DNA from: Gemmatimonadota bacterium
Lineage (GTDB): Bacteria > Gemmatimonadota > Gemmatimonadetes > Longimicrobiales > Gaopeijiaceae
NCBI GenBank assembly: GCA_003567615.1
Contig: PWZC01000381.1
Location: 1-11,886, forward strand
Direction: 5' to 3'
DNA length: 11,886 nucleotides
Part shown: positions 1-7,293 of the stretch, piece by piece
Position numbering within the stretch: position 1 is the stretch's first letter
Layout of the letters: each line of letters opens with the position of its first letter
The notes under the pieces: generated by a model
Seen by the model: only the letters and a program-made list of their open reading frames with translations
What the model was told of the DNA's origin: nothing
The model's database searches: none
Made by a program: the position numbers and the translations under genes

Positions 1-78
1 CCCGGGACGCCAACCACCGACGCGGTGGCCTACATCCGGGAGTGGTTCGGAACCCACCGACAGCCCGAAGGGGTCTGA
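1..78 (+). CDS. C-terminal end of an unidentified protein (partial)
   Basis: The frame is open from base 1 to a TGA at 76-78 and gives 25 residues ending in AYIREWFGTHRQPEGV. The stop overlaps the ATG of the carboxylase gene by one base (TGATG), the same tight packing seen at the next junctions, so this is probably the tail of an upstream gene in the same operon. The tail does not look like the end of a biotinyl domain, which argues weakly against it being the missing carboxylase alpha subunit. The amphipathic AYIREWF stretch resembles a final helix, but too little is present to name a family. The gene starts outside the window. Confidence 0.55.
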   Translation, partial: PGTPTTDAVAYIREWFGTHRQPEGV

Positions 79-1706
79 TGACCGCTTCCGCCCCCCCCAC
101 CTCCAGTCGGCTGGGTGATCTCGCGCAGGAGCTCACCGATCTCCGGGAGCGCCTCCGTCTCGGAGGAGGCGCCCGCCGTATCCAACGCCAGCACGACCAG
201 GGTAAGCTCACCGCCCGGGAGCGCGTCCAGGGGCTTCTGGACCCGGGGGAGCCCATGGTGGAGGTGGGGCTTCTGGTGGCTCACGACCGCTACGACGGAC
301 AGGCTCCAGCAGCCGGGGTGGTCACTGCGGTGGGGCGAATCCATGGCCGTGAGGTGGTTGTGGTGGCCAACGACGCCACGGTGAAGGCGGGTTCCTGGTG
401 GCCCGAGACCATCACCAAGATCCTCCGGGCCCAGGAGATCGCCATGCGTAGTCGGGTCCCCATCCTGTATCTGGTGGACTCGGCCGGCGTGAACCTCCCC
501 TATCAGGGAGGCGTCTTTCCCGGCCAGTACGGGGCGGCGAGGATCTTCTACTACAACTCCCTCATGCGGCGGTATCTGAAGGTGCCTCAGCTCTCGGCGG
601 TCATGGGGCCCTGCATCGCCGGTGGCGCATACCTTCCGGCCCTCTCCGACACCATCGTCATGGTGGACGGGACGAGCTTCATGGGGCTTGGTGGGCCCAA
701 CCTGGTGAAGGGTGCCACGGGTCAGGTGGTGGAGTCGGAGGAGCTGGGCGGGGCCCGGGTCCACACCGAGGTCAGTGGGGTCGCCCATTACCGGGTGGAC
801 GACGACGAGGCCTGCCTGGCGCTCCTCCGGGATCTGGTCCGGGATCTTCCCCGGACTCCCCGCTCCCTGGATGTGCCCACCGCCGGCGAGCCTCCCGCCC
901 GGGAACCATCCGAGATCTACGACATCCTCCCCAACGACCATCGCCAGGTCTACGATGCCCGGGCCCTCCTGGACTGCATTCTGGACGGCGGGAAACTCAC
1001 CGAATTCCAGGGTGACCGGGCCCGGGAGATGATCTGTGGCACCGGTCTCATCGACGGCGTGCCCGTTGGCCTGATCGCCAATGCCCGGGGCCTCATCCGG
1101 GATCCCCGCGGCGGGAAGCCCACCTTCGGGGGCATCGTCTACACGGAGAGCGCCGAGAAGGTGGCCTACTTCATCGAAACCATGAACCGGCAGGGACGGC
1201 CCCTCCTCTTCGTCCAGGACGTGTCCGGGTTCATGGTGGGACCGGAGGCCGAGCACTCCGGGATCATCCGCGCCGGTGCCCGCTTCGTCGAGGCCATGGC
1301 CTCAGCCACCGTTCCCCGCCTGGTCCTGACGTTGAACCACGCCTCCGGGGCGGGCTACTACGCCATGGCCGGACAGGGCTTCGATCCCGACTTCATCCTC
1401 TCCCTCCCCACCGGCCGGATGGGGGTCATGGAAGGAGAGAGCGCCATCATGGCCCTCTTCTCCCGGCAGTTGGAGCAGTTGAAGGAGGCCGGTCAGGTGC
1501 CGGACGAGGACCTGAGCACCCGCATGGATGAGGTGCGGCGCGAATATGACGAGCAGTTGGACGCCCGCTTCGCCGGAGCCCGGGGGTTCGTGGACGAGGT
1601 GGTGCTCCCCGAGGAGCTCCGAGGCGCCCTCTCCCTCCTTCTGCGCACGACCCTCAACAACCCCGGTCCGCACCTCGGCCCCTTCACCCTGCCATCGACG
1701 CTATGA
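78..1706 (+). CDS. Acyl-CoA carboxylase carboxyltransferase (beta) subunit, methylcrotonyl/geranyl-CoA carboxylase type
   Basis: This 542-residue protein belongs to the carboxyltransferase family that moves carboxyl from carboxybiotin to an acyl-CoA in the cytoplasm. The N-terminal crotonase-like half has the family's IQRQHDQGKLTARERV opening (residues 35-50), LVDSAGVNLP (132-141), GPCIAGGAYLPALSD (177-191), and GGPNLVKGATG plus EELGGARVHTEVSGVA (205-236). The C-terminal half has TFGGIVYTESAEKVAYFIE (349-367) and the second oxyanion-hole region around NHASGAGYYAMAG (420-432). Length and motifs fit MccB/LiuB and AtuC proteins better than AccD. The ATG at 78 is chosen because GAAGGGG lies 4 bases upstream and the start overlaps the previous stop. 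Family members work with a biotin carboxylase/BCCP alpha subunit, which is absent from this window. The neighbours (AtuA parts, hydratase) suggest a branched acyl-CoA substrate such as 3-methylcrotonyl- or geranyl-CoA, which is inference. Propionyl-CoA carboxylase is a less likely alternative. Confidence 0.9.
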   Translation: MTASAPPTSSRLGDLAQELTDLRERLRLGGGARRIQRQHDQGKLTARERVQGLLDPGEPMVEVGLLVAHDRYDGQAPAAGVVTAVGRIHGREVVVVANDATVKAGSWWPETITKILRAQEIAMRSRVPILYLVDSAGVNLPYQGGVFPGQYGAARIFYYNSLMRRYLKVPQLSAVMGPCIAGGAYLPALSDTIVMVDGTSFMGLGGPNLVKGATGQVVESEELGGARVHTEVSGVAHYRVDDDEACLALLRDLVRDLPRTPRSLDVPTAGEPPAREPSEIYDILPNDHRQVYDARALLDCILDGGKLTEFQGDRAREMICGTGLIDGVPVGLIANARGLIRDPRGGKPTFGGIVYTESAEKVAYFIETMNRQGRPLLFVQDVSGFMVGPEAEHSGIIRAGARFVEAMASATVPRLVLTLNHASGAGYYAMAGQGFDPDFILSLPTGRMGVMEGESAIMALFSRQLEQLKEAGQVPDEDLSTRMDEVRREYDEQLDARFAGARGFVDEVVLPEELRGALSLLLRTTLNNPGPHLGPFTLPSTL

Positions 1707-3118
1707 GTTCCCATTCGAACCGCGACGCCCCCCACACCCAGCCCCCCCCGGACGTGGTCCGCATCGGGAGTGGCCAGGGGTTCTGGGGCGATGATCTGGA
1801 AGCCCCGGTCCGGCAGGTGGAGGGGGGTCCGCTGGACTATCTCATGATGGACTACCTGGCGGAGGTCACCATGTCCATCATGCAGAAGCAGCGGAGCCGG
1901 CGCCCCGAGGCCGGCTTCGCCCGGGACTTTCCTCCCCTCATGGAGCGAATCTTCCCCACATGCCTGGAGAAGGGCGTCCGGGTGGTGACCAACGCGGGAG
2001 GGGTGAATCCGCTGGGGTGTGGGGAGGCGGTGGTGGAGGCGGCGCGGTCCGCCGGGATGGCCGGACGTGCCCGGATCGGGGTCGTCACCGGCGACGATCT
2101 CATGGAGCGCCTGGACGACCTCCTGGCCCAGGGCCACGAGCTCCGTCACATGGAGACGGGCGAGCCCCTGGCCCCCGTTCGGGACCGGGTGGAGAGTGCC
2201 AACGCCTACATCGGCGCCGTCCCCATCGTGGAGGCGCTCCGGCAGGGCGCCCATGTGGTGCTCACCGGGCGCTCCACCGACACGGCACTCACCTACGGCC
2301 CCCTCATGCACGAGTTCGGCTGGAGCCGGGGTGATCACGACCGGCTGGCCCAGGGGGTGGTGGCCGGCCACATCAACGAGTGCGGCGCCCAGGCCAGCGG
2401 GGGCAACGCCCTGGTGGACTGGTGGACCATGCCCAGCATGGAATCGGTGGGATTCCCCATCGTGGAGGCGCGGGCCGACGGCTCGTTCGTGGTGACCAAG
2501 CACCCGGACACCGGGGGGCGTGTGTCCCGGCCCGTGGTCACGGAGCAGCTTCTGTACGAAATGGGTGATCCGTCCGAGTACATCACTCCGGACGTCGTGG
2601 CCGACTTCACCGGGATCTCCCTGGAAGAGGTGGGGCCCGACCGGGTGCGGGTCTCCGGGGCCCGGGGGCGGGCCGCCACCGACTTCCTAAAGGTCTCCAT
2701 CGCCTACGCCGACGGCTACAAGGCGGTGGGCACCCTGGTCTACGCCTGGCCCGACGCCGCTGCCAAGGCCCGGAGCGCCGCCCGGATCCTCAGGGCACGG
2801 CTGGACCGGCTCGGGCTCGCCTTCGAGGAGATCCGGATCGAGCTGGTGGGGTGGGATTCGACCCATGGCCATCTGGCGGGGCCGCCTCCGGCGGATATTC
2901 CCGAAGTGCAACTCCGGGTGGCGGTGCGCGCAAGGGAGGCGGCCCCGGTGGAGAGGTTCACCCGGGAGATCGCGCCCCTGGTCCTCACCGGGCCGCCCTC
3001 GGTCACCGGCTTCGCCGGCGGTCGGCCCCGGGTGCAGGAGATCATGGCCTACTGGCCCGCGCTCATCCGCAAGGAGGCCGTGGAGCCCAACCTCGACGTC
3101 CGGATCCTGGAGGTATGA
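1703..3118 (+). CDS. AtuA family (DUF1446) protein, N-terminal domain only
   Basis: The 471-residue protein matches the AtuA/DUF1446 family, named after the acyclic terpene utilization locus of Pseudomonas. The biochemical activity of the family is not established. Recognisable features are the opening IGSGQGFWGDDLEAP (residues 21-35), LDYLMMDYLAE (44-54), VRVVTNAGGVNP (92-103), and a middle section containing ANAYIGAVPIVEAL and LTGRSTDTALTYGPLMHEFGW. Full-length AtuA proteins carry a further C-terminal domain of roughly 100 residues. Here that domain is encoded by the next gene. The ATG overlaps the carboxylase stop as ATGA, and no Shine-Dalgarno sequence is visible just upstream, so expression probably depends on translation of the carboxylase gene. 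A role supporting the carboxylase in branched acyl-CoA or terpenoid breakdown is inferred from context only. Confidence 0.85.
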   Translation: MSSHSNRDAPHTQPPPDVVRIGSGQGFWGDDLEAPVRQVEGGPLDYLMMDYLAEVTMSIMQKQRSRRPEAGFARDFPPLMERIFPTCLEKGVRVVTNAGGVNPLGCGEAVVEAARSAGMAGRARIGVVTGDDLMERLDDLLAQGHELRHMETGEPLAPVRDRVESANAYIGAVPIVEALRQGAHVVLTGRSTDTALTYGPLMHEFGWSRGDHDRLAQGVVAGHINECGAQASGGNALVDWWTMPSMESVGFPIVEARADGSFVVTKHPDTGGRVSRPVVTEQLLYEMGDPSEYITPDVVADFTGISLEEVGPDRVRVSGARGRAATDFLKVSIAYADGYKAVGTLVYAWPDAAAKARSAARILRARLDRLGLAFEEIRIELVGWDSTHGHLAGPPPADIPEVQLRVAVRAREAAPVERFTREIAPLVLTGPPSVTGFAGGRPRVQEIMAYWPALIRKEAVEPNLDVRILEV

Positions 3119-3120
3119 GC

Positions 3121-3543
3121 ATGACCACGAGCGACTCTCCCCATCCGGCTTCTGCACCAGGCGAGGGTACGGCCCGGATCCAGCTCGTGGATCTGGCCCA
3201 CGCCCGCTCCGGAGACAAGGGCGACACGGCCAACGTGGGGGTCATTGCCTACGATCCGGCGGACTACCCCCTCCTCCGGGAGCTTCTCACCGTCGAGCGG
3301 GTGAAGGCCCACTTCGGACCGCTGGTGAAGGGCCGGGTGGAGCGGTTCGAGCTCCCCAACCTCGGTGCCCTGAACTTCCTCCTCCATGGAGCGCTGGGCG
3401 GTGGCGGCACCGTCTCTCTCATGACCGACGCTCAGGGGAAGGTCTTCTCCACGGCCCTGCTCCGCATGGAGGTTGAGATTCCTGTCCATGTGGCCAAGCG
3501 GGCCCGGGGACGGGGACGAATGCCGGCGGGAGAGAGCTGGTGA
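3121..3543 (+). CDS. Stand-alone AtuA C-terminal domain protein
   Basis: This 140-residue soluble protein resembles the C-terminal (ferredoxin-fold-like) part of full-length AtuA proteins. The diagnostic stretches are LAHARSGDKGDTANVGVIA (residues 25-43) and FELPNLGALNFLLHGALGGG (76-95). It follows the AtuA N-terminal domain gene directly and is best read as its partner subunit. The reading frame also has an ATG at 3115 overlapping the previous stop, but the GGAGG at 3109-3113 sits one base from that codon and seven bases from the ATG at 3121, so 3121 is preferred. The protein adds a short low-complexity N-terminus (residues 1-17) and a basic tail, KRARGRGR. The split could be an ancestral arrangement or a gene fission. 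The two frames differ and each has its own start, so a recent sequencing frameshift is unlikely. Confidence 0.8.
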   Translation: MTTSDSPHPASAPGEGTARIQLVDLAHARSGDKGDTANVGVIAYDPADYPLLRELLTVERVKAHFGPLVKGRVERFELPNLGALNFLLHGALGGGGTVSLMTDAQGKVFSTALLRMEVEIPVHVAKRARGRGRMPAGESW

Positions 3544-4337
3544 CCGGATCCAGCGAGGTTCGGGACGGCGTCCTGCAGGTGGAGGGGCCGGCTGACGGGG
3601 TTCTGACCCTGACGCTGGATCGCCCCGAGAAGCGCAATGCCCTGAACGGTGCCCTGGTGGAAGCCCTGTCGGAGGCCCTGGCCCACGCGGCCACCGATGA
3701 AACCACCCGGGTCGTGGTCCTTCGGGGGAATGGCCCCGACTTCTGCTCCGGTGCCGACCTGGCCGAACTGGAAGCCCTGGCCGGGATGGGGCCGGAGCGT
3801 TCCCTGGCCGACGCGGACCGCATGGGGCGCCTCTTTTCCGCCATGCGGCGCTTTCCCCGTCCCATCGTGGCGGCGGTCCACGGTCGCGCCCTGGCGGGAG
3901 GCTGCGGCCTGGCTACGGCGTGCGACCTGATCCTGGCCCGGGACGATGCCCGTTTCGGCTTCCCCGAGGTCCACCTGGGGTTCGTTCCTGCCATGGTCAT
4001 GACACTTCTTCGTCGGAAGGTGGTGGAGGGGCGGGCCTTCGAACTGGTCACGCTGGGGCACCGCATCGACGCCGCCGAAGCCCACCGGATCGGTCTCGTG
4101 AACCGGGTTCTTCCGGCGGAGTTCTTCGCGGTGGAAGTCGCCTCCTTCGTCGCGGAACTGGCCGCACGGCCCGCCTCGGCCCTGGAACTGACCAAGCGAC
4201 TCCTGTACGGGCTGGATGGCGTCTCGGTGGAGGAGGGGATCGTCCGGGGAGCCGAGGTGAACACCCTGGCCCGCTCCACCGAGGCCTGTCGCGCTGGCGT
4301 GCGGGCCTTCCTCAGCCGCTCCCGCGGCGCGGTCTGA
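3540..4337 (+). CDS. Enoyl-CoA hydratase/isomerase family protein, methylglutaconyl-CoA hydratase-like
   Basis: A 265-residue crotonase-superfamily protein, the usual length for the family. It begins with a GTG that overlaps the previous stop as GTGA and has GGGAG seven bases upstream. LTLDRPEKRNALNGALVEAL (residues 24-43), GPDFCSGADLAELEAL (65-80, first oxyanion-hole element) and ALAGGCGLATACDLILARDDARFGF (117-141) define the fold. Classical enoyl-CoA hydratases use two glutamates. The second is present as E143 in FGFPEVHLGFVP. The position of the first (GGCEL in rat hydratase) is G123 here. LiuC/AtuE-type hydratases of leucine and terpenoid breakdown also tend to lack that glutamate, so methylglutaconyl-CoA or isohexenylglutaconyl-CoA hydration downstream of the neighbouring carboxylase is a reasonable inference. 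An isomerase or other crotonase activity is possible. Confidence 0.85.
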   Translation: MTGSSEVRDGVLQVEGPADGVLTLTLDRPEKRNALNGALVEALSEALAHAATDETTRVVVLRGNGPDFCSGADLAELEALAGMGPERSLADADRMGRLFSAMRRFPRPIVAAVHGRALAGGCGLATACDLILARDDARFGFPEVHLGFVPAMVMTLLRRKVVEGRAFELVTLGHRIDAAEAHRIGLVNRVLPAEFFAVEVASFVAELAARPASALELTKRLLYGLDGVSVEEGIVRGAEVNTLARSTEACRAGVRAFLSRSRGAV

Positions 4338-4346
4338 ACCGGAATC

Positions 4347-4643
4347 GTGCTGATCTTCGTGGACCGCAGCCGGAGAGCCGACCACTACCCGTTGCTGGAG
4401 TGGAAGGTGCGCCTCTTCGTCATCGGGGCGTCGCTCTCCGTGGGCGGGATGGTGCTGGAGCGGGATTGGATCATCTGGGTCGGGATCGTCTTCCTTGTGG
4501 CCGGTTTCCTGGTCCGGTTCCTTCCCGGTGGTCGCGGCGTTCGATCGGACGCGGATGAGGATGACGAGGAGTGGGACGAGGACTGGGAGGACGAGGACTG
4601 GGAGGATGATCCGGATCGGACCGGGGAAGGGATGTCCGGCTGA
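4347..4643 (+). CDS. Small two-helix membrane protein with acidic tail (unknown function)
   Basis: I do not recognise a family for this 98-residue protein. It starts at GTG nine bases after the hydratase stop, with only a weak purine-rich site before it. Residues 1-20 are polar and mixed in charge. Two hydrophobic segments follow, about 21-37 and 41-59, separated by ERD, which suggests a short hairpin in the membrane. Residues 68-90 form a strikingly acidic tail with tryptophans (repeats of DEDWE). Most of the tail is encoded by a 15-base tandem repeat. The clean two-helix pattern, the frame-consistent GTG start and the position in a same-strand run support a real gene. The function cannot be inferred. 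The tail might bind cations or a basic protein, but that is speculation. Confidence 0.6.
   Translation: MLIFVDRSRRADHYPLLEWKVRLFVIGASLSVGGMVLERDWIIWVGIVFLVAGFLVRFLPGGRGVRSDADEDDEEWDEDWEDEDWEDDPDRTGEGMSG
4563..4604 (+). repeat. 15-base tandem repeat inside the acidic-tail gene
   Basis: The unit GACGAGGACTGGGAG occurs twice without a gap (4575-4589 and 4590-4604) and is preceded by a shortened copy, GACGAGGAGTGG (4563-4574). Each full unit encodes DEDWE in frame, so repeat number would change tail length without breaking the frame. Confidence 0.85.
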
Positions 4644-4685
4644 TCCGCCCATTCGTCCGCCCCTCCGGCGGTGCCACCGTGGGGG

Positions 4686-5978
4686 ATGACCACCTCGGAT
4701 CCCCTGCACATCCTCCGCGACCGTTTTGGCTTCCCCGCCTTCCGCACCGGGCAACGAGAGTTGGTGGACGCCGCCCTGGCGGGACGTGACGCCCTGGGAG
4801 TCCTCCCCACCGGTGGAGGCAAGAGCCTCTGTTTCCAGGTCCCCTGCATTGCGCTTCCGGGTCTGACGGTGGTGGTGAGCCCCCTCATCTCCCTCATGGC
4901 CGATCAGCTCCGACGGGCAAGGGAAGCGGGGATCCAGGCCCAGGCCATCCATTCCGGGCTGCCTCCGGCGCAGCGGGACCAGGTGGGACGGGCCGCCGCG
5001 GCCGGCGAGGTGGAGCTCCTCCTGGTGGCGCCTGAGAGGCTTCTCGCCCCGTCCTTCGAGCCCCTGATTCCCCTCCTGCATGTCTCGCTCCTGGTCATCG
5101 ACGAAGCTCACTGTATCTCATGCTGGGGGCACGATTTCCGTCCGGCGTACCGGGAGCTTGGGCGGATCCGTCACCGATTGGGGGCTCCGGTGCAGGCCCT
5201 CACCGCTACCGCCACGCCGAAGGTCCGGGCCGAGATCGAGGAGATCCTGGGGTTCCGACGGCCCGTGCGCTTCGTCGGCTCCTTCGACCGGGAGAACCTG
5301 CTCTGGGCCGTGCGCCCGGCCCGTTCGCCGGCGGAGCGGAATCAGGTGCTCTACGACCTGGTGCACCGGGCTCCCGGGGCTCGGCTCATCTACGCTGCCA
5401 CCCGGAAACGGGTGGAGCGGATCCGCGCCTCCATGGCCCGTCGAGGGCTGCGTACCGAGGCCTACCATGCCGGTCTGCCGGAGGGGGAACGCACCCGCGT
5501 GCAGGCGTTCTTCATGGAGGCGCGGCGGCCGCTGGTGGTGGCCACCAACGCCTTCGGGATGGGAATCGACCGGGCCGACGTCCGGCTCGTGGTCCACGAC
5601 CAGCTCTCCGGGAGCCTGGAAGACTACTACCAGGAGGCGGGAAGGGCGGGAAGAGACGGCGAGGCGGCCCTCTGCGTGGCGCTTCGCGGACCGGGGGACG
5701 GAGGGATTCACCGGGCTTTCCTGGACCGGACCCACCCGCCGATCCGCAGCCCGGGCGAACTGGTCCGCCTCTGGCGTTCCGGGGATCTGGGCAGCCGCCT
5801 CGAGCGTCGACATGCCCAGTTGGCCAAGCTCCGGGCCGTTGATCGTTACGCCGGCACGAAGGGGTGTCGGCGTCGTGTGCTCCTGGGGTGGTTCGGAGAG
5901 AGGCGATCGGGCCCATGCGAAGGGTGTGACCGCTGTCGCGGGTGGCCCGGGGTTTTAGGTGCCATCGGTTCCCGATAA
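4686..5978 (+). CDS. RecQ-family ATP-dependent DNA helicase, short form
   Basis: A superfamily 2 helicase expected to unwind DNA 3'-5' using ATP. With the ATG at 4686 it has 430 residues: AFRTGQ (motif 0), LPTGGGKS (40-47, Walker A), VIDEAHCISCWGHDFRPAY (137-155, DEAH plus the aromatic-rich loop), TATAT (motif III), and YYQEAGRAGRDG (314-325, motif VI). A zinc-binding set follows with cysteines 394, 411, 414 and 417 (GCRRRVLLGWFGE ... CEGCDRC). Escherichia coli RecQ has about 610 residues. This one stops just after the zinc site, with no room for a winged-helix or HRDC domain, so DNA binding and specificity probably differ. A GTG at 4671 is an in-frame alternative start; neither start has a good Shine-Dalgarno. 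ATG is preferred because homology begins within about ten residues. Its link to the surrounding acyl-CoA genes is unclear and may be only positional. Confidence 0.9.
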   Translation: MTTSDPLHILRDRFGFPAFRTGQRELVDAALAGRDALGVLPTGGGKSLCFQVPCIALPGLTVVVSPLISLMADQLRRAREAGIQAQAIHSGLPPAQRDQVGRAAAAGEVELLLVAPERLLAPSFEPLIPLLHVSLLVIDEAHCISCWGHDFRPAYRELGRIRHRLGAPVQALTATATPKVRAEIEEILGFRRPVRFVGSFDRENLLWAVRPARSPAERNQVLYDLVHRAPGARLIYAATRKRVERIRASMARRGLRTEAYHAGLPEGERTRVQAFFMEARRPLVVATNAFGMGIDRADVRLVVHDQLSGSLEDYYQEAGRAGRDGEAALCVALRGPGDGGIHRAFLDRTHPPIRSPGELVRLWRSGDLGSRLERRHAQLAKLRAVDRYAGTKGCRRRVLLGWFGERRSGPCEGCDRCRGWPGVLGAIGSR

Positions 5979-6066
5979 CTTTGAAGGGCTGGAGTCCATC
6001 CTGTCCCGGCCCGTTTCGCCTCCGCGGGATGCGTCAGCGCCGAGGCAGGTTCTGCGACACTCGATC

Positions 6067-6078
6067 CATGACGTCATG
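6067..6078. repeat. 12-base perfect palindrome across the acyl-CoA dehydrogenase start
   Basis: CATGACGTCATG is its own reverse complement and contains the likely ATG start (6076-6078) at one end. It could be an operator for a dimeric regulator, but a palindrome of this length is expected a few times by chance in a window this size. Confidence 0.25.
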
Positions 6079-7293
6079 AAGCCATATTTCAATGATGAGC
6101 ACGAGGCCCTGGTTCGGGAAATCCGGGGATTCGCCGAAGAGGTCATCGCCCCCGTGGCCACGGAATTGGACCGGGAGTCCCGCTTTCCCTGGGAAAATGT
6201 GAGGGCCATGGCCGAGAAGGGGTTGCTGGGCGTTCCCATTCCCAGGGAGTTGGGCGGGCAGGGGAAGGACAATCTGAGCTACCTCCTGGTGGTGCAGGAG
6301 TTGGCTCGGGTGGATGCCAGCCATGCCATTACCGTCTCGGCCCATACCACGCTGGGAACGACCCCCATCCTACGGTTCGGGACTCCGGAACAGCGGGAGC
6401 ACTGGGTGCCGGCCCTGGCCCGGGGCGAGATCCTGGGAGGCTTCGGACTCACCGAGCCCGGTGCCGGGTCCGACGCTTCCGGGTCCCGGACCCGAGCAGT
6501 GCGGGAAGATGGAGGGTGGAGGCTGAACGGCTCCAAGATCTTCATCACCCACGCCGGCGTCGGGGAGGTCTTCACCGTCACGGCGGTGACGGATCCCGAG
6601 CAGGGCTCCCGGGGGATCACGAGCTTCGTTGTCGCCAAGCCCCCCGTCGACCCGGAGGCAGCGGCACGGGCTGGGATGGGACGGCTGGACGCCGACGCCT
6701 ACATCGACGGCGTGCGAGCCGGGAAGAAGGAGGACAAGATGGGGTGGCGGGCGTCGGACACCCGGGAACTCCTCCTGGAGGACGCCCTGGTTCCCGATGG
6801 GAACCGTCTCGGTGACGAGGGTCAGGGGTTCCGCAACTTCATGAAGACGCTGGATTCGGGTCGGATCGGCATTGCCGCACTCTCCATCGGGCTTGCCGAG
6901 GGAGCCTTGGACGCTGCCGTGGAGTATACGAACCGCAGAACCCAATACGGGAGGAAGATCTTCGATTTTCAGCCCGTCCAGTTCCGTCTGGCCGATCTGG
7001 CAACCGAAGTACAGGCGGCAAAGCACCTGACCTACCACGCCGCCTGGCTCATGGAGAGGGGCCGGCCCTTCTCCAAGGAAGCGGCCATGGCCAAGTTGTT
7101 TGCCTCGGAGTTGAGTGTGAAGGCCGCCCTGGAGGCCATTCAGGTCATGGGGGGTGCCGGCTACACGGACCGCTATCCGGTGGAGCGAATCCTCCGGGAC
7201 GCCAAGGTCTGTGAGATCGGTGAGGGCACGAGGGAAATTCAGAAGATCGTCATCGGGCGCCATCTGGTGAACGAGGCGTTCGGTACCGCATAG
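6076..7293 (+). CDS. Acyl-CoA dehydrogenase (short/branched-chain type)
   Basis: An FAD flavoenzyme that oxidises an acyl-CoA to the 2,3-enoyl-CoA and passes electrons to electron-transfer flavoprotein. With the ATG at 6076 it has 405 residues. FGLTEPGAGSDASG (123-136) and KIFITHAGVGEVFTV are the substrate/FAD regions, KKEDKMGWRASDTREL (217-232) is the usual middle-domain signature, and RRTQYGRKIFDFQ and MGGAGYTDRYPVERILRDAK follow in order. E383 in EGTREIQKIVIG is at the catalytic base position of short-chain dehydrogenases. Isovaleryl-CoA dehydrogenases use a different glutamate, so that identity is less likely. About 20 extra residues sit between FVVAKP and RAGKKEDK. The frame runs back to a GTG at 5959, which would add 39 unrelated-looking residues and overlap the helicase gene by 20 bases; no start has a clear ribosome binding site. 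The enzyme could supply the substrate for the upstream carboxylase, which is inference. Confidence 0.9.
   Translation: MKPYFNDEHEALVREIRGFAEEVIAPVATELDRESRFPWENVRAMAEKGLLGVPIPRELGGQGKDNLSYLLVVQELARVDASHAITVSAHTTLGTTPILRFGTPEQREHWVPALARGEILGGFGLTEPGAGSDASGSRTRAVREDGGWRLNGSKIFITHAGVGEVFTVTAVTDPEQGSRGITSFVVAKPPVDPEAAARAGMGRLDADAYIDGVRAGKKEDKMGWRASDTRELLLEDALVPDGNRLGDEGQGFRNFMKTLDSGRIGIAALSIGLAEGALDAAVEYTNRRTQYGRKIFDFQPVQFRLADLATEVQAAKHLTYHAAWLMERGRPFSKEAAMAKLFASELSVKAALEAIQVMGGAGYTDRYPVERILRDAKVCEIGEGTREIQKIVIGRHLVNEAFGTA

Noticed and set aside
30..1256. A minus-strand open frame opposite the carboxylase gene
   Set aside because: The sequence is low-complexity with many G, H and P and no motif. 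The carboxylase on the other strand is certain.
3432..5111. A long minus-strand open frame (559 codons) opposite the hydratase, membrane protein and helicase genes
   Set aside because: Its translation is low-complexity, rich in R, G, H and P, and shows no family motifs, while the plus strand encodes well-recognised proteins. Such frames are common opposite GC-rich genes.
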